Below the pieces are notes generated by a model. The model saw only the letters and a program-made list of their open reading frames with translations. It was not told the origin of the DNA and made no database searches. A stretch of 64,000 nucleotides of DNA. Origin: an uncultured Cellvibrionales bacterium. Its GTDB lineage: Bacteria > Pseudomonadota > Gammaproteobacteria > Pseudomonadales > Porticoccaceae. The stretch covers positions 1 to 64,000 of the forward strand of contig CAJWCO010000012.1 in assembly GCA_913031145.1 (NCBI GenBank). Direction: 5' to 3'. Position 1 is the first letter of the stretch. Each line of letters starts with the position of its first letter. Of this stretch, positions 9,352 through 18,320 are shown one piece after another. The position numbers were made by a program, and so were the translations under genes.

Positions 9352-9863
9352 TGGAAGAATGGACGGGATCATCAATCCCTGAGCCGATTTTTGACCAAGC
9401 AGAGGCTTGGATCGCGTTTATGGACTCCGATTTGGCCACAGCAAAAGATCGCGACGCGTTCATGCAGCGTTTAGAAGCGTCTCATGGCCATCGGTGCGCC
9501 TATCATGAACTGTCTGACGTATGGGCCAAATTACACCTACTCAAGGATTACCGCACATTTATTGATTGCCCAAAAGTCATCGAATTCCCAGCAAAAAGTG
9601 CTATTCGGCCGCTGCCTAACCCGCCCCACCCGCCACCGACTTCTCCGTGGGTCTTCGCATGCGCGTCGGGCTTGGTCATCGCTTCCTTATTTTTGGCGTT
9701 TATTCGGGATGCGACAGTCGATTTAGGGCCTAACGCGCGCCTGCCGTCAAATGCCTTGATTGCGTATGCGAGGACGCCGCACATCGGGCAATCGAATAAA
9801 AATCATGCGATAGGCATGCCGACATGGACCACTAAAATCGTTAAGCTACAGCCCAGTGATTAG
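9351..9863 (+). CDS. Short FecR-like anti-sigma factor lacking the periplasmic FecR domain
   Basis: The first 70 residues match the DUF4880 cytoplasmic domain of FecR-type sigma regulators (AEAWIAFMDSDLATAKDRDAF and HRCAYHELSDVWAKL), the part that binds the sigma factor. A proline-rich linker (PLPNPPHPPPTSP) leads into one membrane helix (WVFACASGLVIASLFLAF). Only about 50 residues follow, whereas typical FecR proteins are above 300 residues and carry a large periplasmic domain that senses the receptor. The frame shows no obvious remnant of that domain downstream. Either the protein is a natural short form or the sensing part has been lost. It is translationally coupled to the sigma gene. Confidence 0.8.
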   Translation: MEEWTGSSIPEPIFDQAEAWIAFMDSDLATAKDRDAFMQRLEASHGHRCAYHELSDVWAKLHLLKDYRTFIDCPKVIEFPAKSAIRPLPNPPHPPPTSPWVFACASGLVIASLFLAFIRDATVDLGPNARLPSNALIAYARTPHIGQSNKNHAIGMPTWTTKIVKLQPSD

Positions 9864-10052
9864 CACCGGTTTAATATCTTGATTACGCGAGTTTTGGCGC
9901 CTGCGTGCCTCCCAATTACGCCACCCCCTTTTTTCGGGCCGACTTTACATTACTTTCAACGTCGTTAAGGGTTTTTTACAATTCGAACGTTATAATACTT
10001 TACGTGTAGACTACGTGTGATAAAAACTAGTCAAAAAGGGGAGAAGCAAGCC

Positions 10053-13000
10053 ATGCCAAATCGTTTTTTACCAAGCACCGGGAAAGGCCCAAACACGACG
10101 AGATCTTATCTCGCGAGACTTGCAATGGTCACAAGCCTTTGTTTTGCGGGCACACTGGGTGCACAGGAGGATCTTGACGAGGTCATCGTTGTTGGGTCAC
10201 AAATTTCAGGCGCATCGATTGCCGATATTCTGCCTGTTTCGGTCTTCTCAAACGAAGACATTGAGGCACTCGGAATCGAATCGGGGGACGAATTACTGGA
10301 CAATCTGCCCGAGATGGGACAAAACCAATTTTCCGAAGCGTCAGAAACGGGTGGCATCAACAGCTCCCGTGGCGACATAGGCGCGTATAACTTACGCAAC
10401 CTAGGCGTGGGCAGCACGCTCGCGCTGATCAATGGCCGCCGACTGGTCAACTCTCCCGGTTATCAAACGGAAATTATCGGTGGCGGTTACACACCCGTCA
10501 GTACCGTCAATTCAAATCTGATTCCGGCACAGTCGCTAGCGCGTGTCGAAGTGCTACGTGACGGCGCGTCGGCACTCTACGGCGCCGATGCTCTCGCGGG
10601 CGTCGTCAATAATGTCACCAACAAAGACTACCAAGGCTTTTCGATACGCGCACGGCACAAGCACTACCAGCAAGACGAGCGCACCAATGACGCCGCAATG
10701 AGCATGAAATTTGGATCGGCATTTAATCAGGACAAATCCCACATTACCGTGAGCTATGAATTTTTAGAGAAAGGGCGAATGCGCGCCGCCGATAATGCGC
10801 GCTGGAGCGTTGCTGACTTGTCTACGCTTGTTCCCGAAGACAGCGCCTACCGTCAAAGCGAGTATTGGGGCTCAACGGGCAGTGAGTTTTTTGATAACAC
10901 CAGTGGCCAGCCGGCGCTCGGACAATTCGATATGCTAGAGTCAGCCAGCCGCATTGATTCAAGCGTTAGAGACTATGTAGACGGTAGTGGCGAGTTCCAG
11001 GTTCTGCGATTAGATGATCCTCGCTGTGCGGCGTCAGAAAGTGGCGTTACCGACGTTTATGACACCGGTTACGGTACCTGTATCGTGTCTGACTCCACCA
11101 CCAATGCACTGGAAAGATCTAACAGCAATAGACAGCGATGGGTTCGCGGAGAATCTGAAAGGCATAATCTGTTCATCACATTCACCCATGATGTAAACGA
11201 CAGTCTTTCTCTGTACAACGAAATTAGCTACTACAAGTCGTCCTACTACACTGAACGCAACGCCGCATCCCAATACCCGTTTAAATTTCACATCAGTGCT
11301 GCTGCGTATTACAACCCACTGAGAACGTCGACCTCGCTAGCGTCTGATTTCGATCCCGATGCCGAGCTGTGGATCGATAATTATAGGTTCTCGGAATTAC
11401 CTCGAACAGCCAATATCGAAAAAACAACCTTTCGGTTCTTACAGGGCATCACCGGATCTTTTCAAAATTGGGACTATGATGGGGCATTACTTTACTCAAA
11501 AGCCGAATCGACCGATGAGCAGAACAATTCGATCTCTCGACAATTAATGCAAGAGGCTTTGTTTGACACCACTTCAGCGGGCTACAACTTTTTGTGTGAT
11601 CCCACCGACCCTGCGGTGCCATGCACAACGAACATCGACCGCACCGTTGTTTCTGTAGAAAAAAACGGGCTATCAGAACTCAGTCTGATTGACTTCAAGA
11701 TCTCGACTGAAGAATTGTTTACTCTGCCCGCGGGGCCTGTGGCATTTTTAGCGGGGTTCGAATACCGCGAAGAGGTACTCGAGGACAATCGCAGTGACTT
11801 ACTGAATGGAACCGAAACGTTCACACACCTGATCAATGCGAGTACCGCCGTTCAGAGCGCATCAGGCTGCTTTCTGGGCGATTCAGTAACTGGAGCTATG
11901 CTTGACGCGAGTAGTATCAACCCAAATTGTATGCCCATAAATGTCCAGTACCCGTTTCTAACAGGGATTGCCGGTGGAACACCGTCGGCAGACTTTAGAG
12001 CTAGCCGAGAGACCACGTCGCTATTCACAGAGTTTACAGGCGCCCTCTCAGAAACAGTTTCTGCACAAGTTGCACTTCGTTATGAAGATACTTCGACGTC
12101 GGGTTCTGAAGTTGTGTGGAAGCTGGCACTTGGGTGGGATGTGACGGAGGACCTTCTATTGCGAGCATCAACGCAAACCTCTTTTCGCGCACCCGATCTC
12201 GTTGCGTTATCTCAACCTTTTGCACATCGAATCAATAGCGGGCAAAACGACTACTCACGGGCAATCGGGGAAGATGACGCACGGCGAGTGGATGATTGGT
12301 TATATCGGCGTGCCGTGAATAACCCCACGTTACAAGCCGAAACAGCAGAAAATATTTCTTTTGGATTCGTGTATGAGCCCAATGACGAATTAACCATCAC
12401 CGCTGACCTTTACCGGATCAGCAAAGACAATACCATCGGCAATCTTGGTAGCACCAACGAGGCTGCACTCGACTTTCTAATGCGCGCCCGCGATGCAGAC
12501 GCCCGTGGCTATGCAGCACTGACCGAAGACACATTTGCCGCCGTTTGTGGAACCGCGGCCTCGGGGTCCGTTTTGGATGCCGACGGTACCATTACGTCCG
12601 TCTCAACACAGCACAATATCAGAGTTGTGCGGCCCGCAGTCACCAATGAGCCCGGTGCTGAAGACGGTTGGGACGATCTATCTAGCACTGCACAGGATAA
12701 GGGCTTCTGTCCTGCGGGCGGTGAAGATTGGTTCTTCGCGCAGTCCGCGTATGAGAATATGGCAGAAAGAACTATTGAAGGCTTTGATATCGGCATTTAC
12801 TACAATTGGGACACCGACATTGGCGCATTTTCAGCTCGATATAACGGCGCGTTTACAACCGAGCTAGAACAACGTGCCAAGCCGGGAACAGACGCCGAAA
12901 CCCTGATACAGGCGCGAGATTCAGGCGAATTTGAGGCCTACGTCACAGAATTTACGCCCGATGAGACGCCAATTACTCAAGTTAACCTTTTGGGCTGGGG

Positions 13001-13349
13001 TAGTCTTTTGGGAAGTGATGGATTTTTCGAAGAAAAACATTCGGCACGGCTCTCCTGGCGACAAGATGATTGGAGCGCTGCTGTGACCATGCGCCATGTT
13101 GGCGAATTCAACCAAAGTGCGTTGACGCTGCCCGATGGTACCGAATGGACACTCGACTCGATGACCACATTCAATGTGACTGCCGCGTATCGGTTCGACA
13201 TTAACGATACCCGATTTAAGGTGACGCTCGGTTCCACAAATATCACCGACGAGCGGGCTCCGCTGGCAGACGACACCTACGGATTTAATCCAGATGTCCA
13301 CAACGATTACGGCCGCAGCGTCTATATCGATGTAAAAGCGGATTTTTAA
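10053..13349 (+). CDS. TonB-dependent outer-membrane receptor
   Basis: The track start is a GTG at 10017. The ATG at 10053 (MPNRFLPSTGKG) has AGGGGAG upstream and is the better start, giving about 1098 residues. A signal peptide (LAMVTSLCFAGTLGAQ) is followed by the TonB-box-like EDLDEVIVVGS and the plug domain (NLRNLGVGSTLALINGRRLV, RVEVLRDGASALYGADALAG). The beta-barrel ends in a terminal Phe (SVYIDVKADF). There is no N-terminal STN signalling domain between the signal peptide and the TonB box. The preceding sigma/anti-sigma pair suggests regulation, and the downstream dicarboxylate transporter and esterases hint at the imported ligand. The type, with inserted Cys-containing loops, is common in proteobacterial carbon-uptake receptors. 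Confidence 0.93.
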   Translation: MPNRFLPSTGKGPNTTRSYLARLAMVTSLCFAGTLGAQEDLDEVIVVGSQISGASIADILPVSVFSNEDIEALGIESGDELLDNLPEMGQNQFSEASETGGINSSRGDIGAYNLRNLGVGSTLALINGRRLVNSPGYQTEIIGGGYTPVSTVNSNLIPAQSLARVEVLRDGASALYGADALAGVVNNVTNKDYQGFSIRARHKHYQQDERTNDAAMSMKFGSAFNQDKSHITVSYEFLEKGRMRAADNARWSVADLSTLVPEDSAYRQSEYWGSTGSEFFDNTSGQPALGQFDMLESASRIDSSVRDYVDGSGEFQVLRLDDPRCAASESGVTDVYDTGYGTCIVSDSTTNALERSNSNRQRWVRGESERHNLFITFTHDVNDSLSLYNEISYYKSSYYTERNAASQYPFKFHISAAAYYNPLRTSTSLASDFDPDAELWIDNYRFSELPRTANIEKTTFRFLQGITGSFQNWDYDGALLYSKAESTDEQNNSISRQLMQEALFDTTSAGYNFLCDPTDPAVPCTTNIDRTVVSVEKNGLSELSLIDFKISTEELFTLPAGPVAFLAGFEYREEVLEDNRSDLLNGTETFTHLINASTAVQSASGCFLGDSVTGAMLDASSINPNCMPINVQYPFLTGIAGGTPSADFRASRETTSLFTEFTGALSETVSAQVALRYEDTSTSGSEVVWKLALGWDVTEDLLLRASTQTSFRAPDLVALSQPFAHRINSGQNDYSRAIGEDDARRVDDWLYRRAVNNPTLQAETAENISFGFVYEPNDELTITADLYRISKDNTIGNLGSTNEAALDFLMRARDADARGYAALTEDTFAAVCGTAASGSVLDADGTITSVSTQHNIRVVRPAVTNEPGAEDGWDDLSSTAQDKGFCPAGGEDWFFAQSAYENMAERTIEGFDIGIYYNWDTDIGAFSARYNGAFTTELEQRAKPGTDAETLIQARDSGEFEAYVTEFTPDETPITQVNLLGWGSLLGSDGFFEEKHSARLSWRQDDWSAAVTMRHVGEFNQSALTLPDGTEWTLDSMTTFNVTAAYRFDINDTRFKVTLGSTNITDERAPLADDTYGFNPDVHNDYGRSVYIDVKADF

Positions 13350-13365
13350 AGCAAGCACCGAAAAC

Positions 13366-13391
13366 CCACAGGGTTCGCGTGAACCCTGTGG
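13366..13391 (+). terminator. Perfect intercistronic hairpin downstream of the TonB receptor
   Basis: An 11-bp perfect stem (CCACAGGGTTC) with loop GCGT lies 16 bases after the receptor stop and 18 bases before the ATG of the DASS transporter. There is no T-run after it on the plus strand, so it looks more like an mRNA-stabilising or attenuating element than a full terminator. Confidence 0.6.
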
Positions 13392-13409
13392 CTCGATGGG
13401 TGAGACATC

Positions 13410-14891
13410 ATGACGTTAAACGACACCGACACCACCGCTCACGTAACACCGACCCATCAGAATGTTGGCTTGGTGTTAGGCCCAGTACTCTTTCTATTGT
13501 TTATGTCGTTTGAGAGCAGTCAACAACTCATGCCCGCCGTTGCTTGGAGGACTGCAGCCGTCGGTTTATGGATGGCCGCTTGGTGGGCCACTGAGGCAGT
13601 GCCTGTGCCGGTGACCGCCTTTTTGCCTTTAGTCACCTTTGATCTTCTCGGTATTGCCTCATTTAAAGATGCCGCGGTCGCGTATGCTCACCCCACTATT
13701 TACCTGTTTCTGGGCGCGTTTATCTTAGCGCTTGCCGTGCAGCGGTGGAACTTACACAAACGCATTGCTCTGATCATACTCAACCGAGTCGGTACTGAAG
13801 GCCGAACGTTAATTGGTGGCTTTATGCTCGTAGCGGCGCTCTTGTCGATGTGGATGACGAACACGTCAACCACCATGATGCTTCTTCCTATCGCCATCTC
13901 TGTAGCGACCGTGGTGATCAGTAACGTTGCAGACATCACTCAAAAACAGCAGCAAGACTTTCAAACTGCATTACTTTTAGGACTCGCCTTTGCAGCCACT
14001 ATCGGGGGGCTGACAACGCTCGTTGGTACACCGCCCAATGCATTGCTGGCGGCTTACCTTTCGAGCACTCACAACATCGACATCAGTTTTGCCACATGGA
14101 TGATGATCGGCGTGCCCGTTGCGATGGTGATGCTGCCGGTCGCGTGGATTGTGCTTACGCGCTGGGCTTTCGTCGTTAATATTCCAGAAACCGATGCAGC
14201 ACTCAAACACCTTGCGCAGCTACGGAGTGATTTGGGCCCGATGACCGCACCGGAAAAGCGCGTAGCGTTAATTTTTACGGCAGTCGTCGTGCTTTGGGTG
14301 TTGCGCCGTCCTCTAACCGAACTTTACGGAATCCAAGGACTTAGCGACTCAGGGATCGTGATGGCTGCGGCATTACTGCTCTTTATACTTCCTAGTAGCG
14401 ACAAGCAACAACCTGTGTTAATGACCTGGCACGATGTCAGCCGCTTGCCGTGGGGTGTCCTCATTCTGTTTGGCGGAGGGTTAAGTCTAGCGGCCGCAGT
14501 CGCCAACAGTGGGCTTGCCCAATGGTTGGGCAATAGTCTATCACCACTCGCGGTTTTCGGCGTGTTCGTGCTCGTCATCGGAGCCACCGCGTTAGTCATC
14601 TTTTTGACTGAATTGACTAGCAACCTTGCCACTACAGCAACCTTTTTACCGGTCGTTGGCGCCATCGCGTTACAAGCAGATATCCCGCTACTTGTCATCT
14701 GTGTGCCTGTCACCCTCGCCGCGAGTTGTGCCTTTATGCTGCCTGTCGCTACGCCGCCGAATGCGATCGTTTTCGCATCCGGAATGGTGACTATTCCACA
14801 GATGGTCAGGGCCGGCGCCTTTCTAAATTTCGTCGGCATGCTGCTCCTCGTTCTGGTCGGCGTTTGGTGGGCTCCCACTGTGCTTTCATAA
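13410..14891 (+). CDS. DASS-family (SLC13) sodium:dicarboxylate symporter
   Basis: A 493-residue inner-membrane transporter with about 11-13 hydrophobic segments. The family motifs are clear: WWATEAVPVPVTAFLPL near residue 58, the first sodium/substrate motif MTNTSTTMMLLPI near residue 150, TLVGTPPNALL after it, and the second motif ELTSNLATTATFLPV around residue 400, with VATPPNAIVFASG following. Members move succinate, malate, citrate or sulfate with Na+; the exact substrate cannot be told. GGGTGAG precedes the ATG. It follows the TonB receptor across a hairpin, and the first alpha/beta hydrolase starts 6 bases after its stop, so they appear co-transcribed. Confidence 0.92.
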   Translation: MTLNDTDTTAHVTPTHQNVGLVLGPVLFLLFMSFESSQQLMPAVAWRTAAVGLWMAAWWATEAVPVPVTAFLPLVTFDLLGIASFKDAAVAYAHPTIYLFLGAFILALAVQRWNLHKRIALIILNRVGTEGRTLIGGFMLVAALLSMWMTNTSTTMMLLPIAISVATVVISNVADITQKQQQDFQTALLLGLAFAATIGGLTTLVGTPPNALLAAYLSSTHNIDISFATWMMIGVPVAMVMLPVAWIVLTRWAFVVNIPETDAALKHLAQLRSDLGPMTAPEKRVALIFTAVVVLWVLRRPLTELYGIQGLSDSGIVMAAALLLFILPSSDKQQPVLMTWHDVSRLPWGVLILFGGGLSLAAAVANSGLAQWLGNSLSPLAVFGVFVLVIGATALVIFLTELTSNLATTATFLPVVGAIALQADIPLLVICVPVTLAASCAFMLPVATPPNAIVFASGMVTIPQMVRAGAFLNFVGMLLLVLVGVWWAPTVLS

Positions 14892-14897
14892 CCTACA

Positions 14898-16781
14898 ATG
14901 ATGACCCAATCACAGACGTCAGGGCGAGCGCTCCGACAGTTCATCGCTTGCCTAGCCATCGTTGGGGTGTGCGCCGCATTAGCCGCCATGATTCAGTCGT
15001 CTGGGGGTCGCGTCAACGTCTCTCATTTCACCCTACCCACACAAAATGGACAACACCTTGCCGCCACTCTTTTCAAACCCATAAGCGCTACCGCTGAAAA
15101 TCCCGCACCTTTTATTGTCGTTATTCCAGGATTTCAACGCTCCAAAGAAGCGCTCGCCAATATCGCCATTGAGCTATCGCGCCGTGGATTTGTGGTCGCA
15201 TCCATAGACCCCTATGCCCAAGGGCATTCAAGTTCGTCAATGAGCACACGCGCAGCAACTGAAGAAGGCTACGGCCTGTTCGCGTTGGTGAATTATGCGG
15301 CTACAACCCATACGCTTAATTACATCGACAAAAAGCGGATCGGTGCCACCGGACACTCTGCGGGCGGCAATGCTGCAATTCGCGGCGCCAGCTATTTTGG
15401 GCGCGAGGCCAAACGTCTTGGTAAACCGAGCAAACTGCATTCTGTGTTTATTTCCGGTTACGTGCTAACCCTACGCGATTCTGTTTTGCGGCATGTGCGC
15501 TCAAATATCGGTGTAAGTTACGCCCTATATGACGAGGGCGCTTTTCGAAATGCGCTTAAAAGCGGAGATATGCGCAAAGCCCCCGAAGCTTTACGCGTTA
15601 TTAACTCGGCTCAAGCTGGTGAACAGAGCGCCGTCAGCGAGGTCGTCCCGGGGCAATGGTATGGCGAAGCCAGTACTCGGTCACGACGCATTGTTCACAA
15701 TGAAGCATTACTGCATCCCTTTCAGCCTTATAATGGCGAAGCCACTGCGAATCAAATTGCCTATTTTGAAACCGTTTTTAATCACCAGTCGGGGCTGACT
15801 CACACTGACCAAATATGGCAGTGGAAAGAACTCTTTGGCCTACTATCACTGATATTTTCCCTTGTGTGCATTGTGCCCTTGGGGCAACTCCTGCTTCAGA
15901 CAGCACCATTTCGCTCACTCGTTCATCCAATACCATCCGCTCCTGCCTCACCAAAAGGCCGCGGTCAACTGGTATTTTGGGGACTCTTTATCAGCGGCGC
16001 AGCCATCGCCTGCGTTTCGTTCATCCCTATGGTCGAGGTTTCAAAGCAGCTATTCAGTGCTGCGTCGAGTCGTCAACAAACCTGGTTTTTTCCGCAAAGA
16101 ATGAACAATGCGGTGATGTTGTGGGCATTCTTTAATGGGCTGGTGGGTTTGATATTATTCGCCTTAAGCTATCACTTTTATGGTCGCAAGCACGGTGCCA
16201 ATCCTGACTTGTGGGGCATAAAAACAAACCGCCAAGAACTGCAAAAAACGTTCGCATTAGCGATGATAATCTTCGCGTCATACTACCTATTATTGTTTTG
16301 CATTGATTACTTTTTTCTCGTCGATTACCGCTTTTGGTTTATGGGTGTCCGTGTCTTTCAGCCGGTGATGCTATTGGTACTGCTCATGTATGCGCCGTTT
16401 TTTTGGGTCTTTTTTTGCGCGAATTCACTCCGTATCAACGCTGCCATGCGATTTGAGGGACAGCCCGAATGGCGCTCAATGTTGCTGGGCGGTTTTGCTA
16501 ACTCGCTCGGATTATTGTTGATCATATTTATCCAATATAGCGTGTTCGCAGGCACTGGAACGGTATATTGGACGCACAACTGGCTCTATATTAATTTACT
16601 CTTTGGGATCGTACCGATGATGTTCGTACTCCCCTATTTCAATCGTTACTTCTTCCGCTTAACGGGCCGTATTTATCTAGGTCCAACGGTTACGTGTCTA
16701 ATCTTTATTATGATTTTAATGACCAACACAGTTTGCTATATCCCGCTCAATGAGCTGGCCGCGACTGGAGGGAATCCTTAG
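14898..16781 (+). CDS. Membrane alpha/beta hydrolase with C-terminal multi-helix domain
   Basis: A 627-residue protein in two halves. An N-terminal anchor (FIACLAIVGVCAALAAM) is followed by an alpha/beta-hydrolase fold with the oxyanion region VVIPGFQRSKE and nucleophile elbow GATGHSAGGNA (Ser near residue 155). From about residue 310 to the end there are roughly eight hydrophobic helices, for example LFGLLSLIFSLVCIVPLGQL and LGGFANSLGLLLIIFIQY. The hydrolase domain is most likely on the periplasmic face. The family is uncharacterised as far as I recognise it. It starts 6 bases after the dicarboxylate transporter and ends 4 bases before the next hydrolase, pointing to a shared pathway, perhaps release of an organic acid from an ester. 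The reaction is inference. Confidence 0.82.
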   Translation: MMTQSQTSGRALRQFIACLAIVGVCAALAAMIQSSGGRVNVSHFTLPTQNGQHLAATLFKPISATAENPAPFIVVIPGFQRSKEALANIAIELSRRGFVVASIDPYAQGHSSSSMSTRAATEEGYGLFALVNYAATTHTLNYIDKKRIGATGHSAGGNAAIRGASYFGREAKRLGKPSKLHSVFISGYVLTLRDSVLRHVRSNIGVSYALYDEGAFRNALKSGDMRKAPEALRVINSAQAGEQSAVSEVVPGQWYGEASTRSRRIVHNEALLHPFQPYNGEATANQIAYFETVFNHQSGLTHTDQIWQWKELFGLLSLIFSLVCIVPLGQLLLQTAPFRSLVHPIPSAPASPKGRGQLVFWGLFISGAAIACVSFIPMVEVSKQLFSAASSRQQTWFFPQRMNNAVMLWAFFNGLVGLILFALSYHFYGRKHGANPDLWGIKTNRQELQKTFALAMIIFASYYLLLFCIDYFFLVDYRFWFMGVRVFQPVMLLVLLMYAPFFWVFFCANSLRINAAMRFEGQPEWRSMLLGGFANSLGLLLIIFIQYSVFAGTGTVYWTHNWLYINLLFGIVPMMFVLPYFNRYFFRLTGRIYLGPTVTCLIFIMILMTNTVCYIPLNELAATGGNP

Positions 16782-16785
16782 CCCT

Positions 16786-17715
16786 ATGCAGCGACTAATA
16801 CTCGATATTTTACGAACTGGCGTGCTCTGTCTACTGGTGATGGTGGGTTTTTCGGTAGCCGCAAAGCCGCCTACCACAACCTCTCTAGAGCCAGTGCTGG
16901 TGGATGACGACGGTCGCGGTGTGCTGCCGTTCCACCATTGGCCCAACAAACCCCTTCGGGTCTTTGTTTCGGTGCCCAAATCCGTAAAGGCCGACACCCC
17001 AGTCATCATTATTCTTCACGGCAATACCCGCAATGCACAAGGCTATCGAGACAGCTGGCATCGCACCGCGCAAAAAAATAACGTGATCGCTGTGGTACCT
17101 GAGTTTTCAAGTCGTTACTTTCCTAAAATTCGGTATCGAAACGGCAATGTACGCTCCCAAAAAGGCAAGGCATTGTCCCAAGACACATGGCTCTTGTCTG
17201 GAATTGAGCCGCTGTTCGAGCACGTCCGTGAACAGTTTAATCTGACCACAACGCACTATAGCCTTTACGGGCACTCGGCCGGCGCGCAAGTGGCCCATCG
17301 ATTTCTGTACTTCGTCTCAGATAATCGCGCTTCACGTATTGTCATTGCCAATGCGGGGACCTATACAATGCCAATGGATAGCATCAATTACGTGCAAGGT
17401 ATCAAGGGTGTCGATATCTCAAATACTGATTTAACGCGCGCCTACGCAAAACGGGTGATCGTCTTGGTGGGGGATCAAGACAATGATCCTAAGCACACCA
17501 CGCTTGACCGCAGTCATGAAAGTATGCGTCAAGGCCCACATCGCTTCTCGCGTGGGCACCGTTTTTATATGAATTCACTCTTCAAGGCGTCGGTCTTGCT
17601 AAAAGTTCCCTTCAACTGGTCCTTGTCGGTCGCTCCGGGGGTTGGCCACAGCAACAAACGAATGGTCCGATATGCAGCACCCTTTCTCCTAGAAGGCCCT
17701 CTCGTCGTGCACTAA
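16786..17715 (+). CDS. Exported alpha/beta hydrolase (poly-ester depolymerase/esterase-like)
   Basis: The track start (16750) lies inside the preceding gene. The ATG at 16786 gives MQRLILDILRTGVLCLLVMV, a normal signal peptide ending near SVAA, and follows GGAGGGAA. The mature protein, about 280 residues, has the oxyanion stretch IIILHGNTRNAQGY, the nucleophile elbow YGHSAGAQ, a likely acid residue in VLVGDQDND and the catalytic His in GVGHSN. The fold resembles the poly(3-hydroxybutyrate) depolymerase/feruloyl esterase group. Substrate is unknown. It is the last gene of the receptor-transporter-hydrolase run. Confidence 0.85.
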   Translation: MQRLILDILRTGVLCLLVMVGFSVAAKPPTTTSLEPVLVDDDGRGVLPFHHWPNKPLRVFVSVPKSVKADTPVIIILHGNTRNAQGYRDSWHRTAQKNNVIAVVPEFSSRYFPKIRYRNGNVRSQKGKALSQDTWLLSGIEPLFEHVREQFNLTTTHYSLYGHSAGAQVAHRFLYFVSDNRASRIVIANAGTYTMPMDSINYVQGIKGVDISNTDLTRAYAKRVIVLVGDQDNDPKHTTLDRSHESMRQGPHRFSRGHRFYMNSLFKASVLLKVPFNWSLSVAPGVGHSNKRMVRYAAPFLLEGPLVVH

Positions 17716-17750
17716 CTGTCGACAGGTTTACGCTGGCCTGTACCATGATT

Positions 17751-17777
17751 AAAAAAACCACCAGCGAAACATTTCGC
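17751..17777 (-). terminator. Possible weak terminator after the SnoaL-like gene
   Basis: Read on the minus strand, a 5-bp stem (GCGAA, loop ATGT, TTCGC) is followed after six bases by seven T. It lies in the 155-base space between convergent genes, where a terminator would be expected. The stem is short. Confidence 0.3.
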
Positions 17778-17870
17778 CAACAACGAAGTCTGACCTGCGA
17801 TGATTAAAGTCCCATGGGGAGCATTGCCGGCTCTCATCTTTGGCTCGGTCGTAGCCAAGATCTGGGGCTC

Positions 17871-18320
17871 TTAAAACTCGAACTGCGTAAACGGAGATGC
17901 CCTTTGCTCACCATCAAATAAGCTGCTTCTGACGAGTTCGGTGTCGAAAAACTCCCAAAGGCTGGAAACCTTTTTCGTATCGATCTGAAAAATATGGCAG
18001 TAGCGCTGATCATAAGGCTTGCCTGCAAGCGTTTTCCCTTGCGCCTCCATGATTGCAGTGACCCGAGCACCCCCAGCACACATAATTCGCCAGCGTGTGC
18101 AGAACGAGAAGTTTTCAAAATCAAGCTTTTCCATTAGATTGGGATAGACTTTTTCGAGTAACATTTTTTTCCCTTTTATGTGCCCCGAAAGTGGCGTGTT
18201 ACCCGATAGATTCATCTCAATATCATCATGCATTAACGACAAAAACGCCTCCATGTCATCATTTTTTAATGTCCTATAAAATTGTTCAACAATCTGCACA
18301 CTCATTTGCGTGTCATTCAT
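17871..18320 (-). CDS. SnoaL-like / NTF2-fold protein
   Basis: A 149-residue single-domain protein of the NTF2-like (SnoaL/ketosteroid-isomerase-related) superfamily. The opening VEQFYRTLKNDDMEAFLSLMHDDIEMN is the usual helix-loop-strand start. The second half has the curved-sheet strands (ARVTAIMEAQGKTLAGKPYD and YCHIFQIDTKKVSSLWEFFD) typical of the fold. No signal peptide. Members are enzymes or small-molecule binders, so no reaction can be assigned. It stands alone: the flanking gene below is convergent, and more than 600 bases without a gene lie upstream. Confidence 0.82.
   Translation of the reverse strand: MNDTQMSVQIVEQFYRTLKNDDMEAFLSLMHDDIEMNLSGNTPLSGHIKGKKMLLEKVYPNLMEKLDFENFSFCTRWRIMCAGGARVTAIMEAQGKTLAGKPYDQRYCHIFQIDTKKVSSLWEFFDTELVRSSLFDGEQRASPFTQFEF

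Noticed and set aside
14324-14989. 221-codon minus-strand ORF
   Set aside because: It lies opposite the DASS transporter and shows only low-complexity, mirror-type composition with no recognisable domain.
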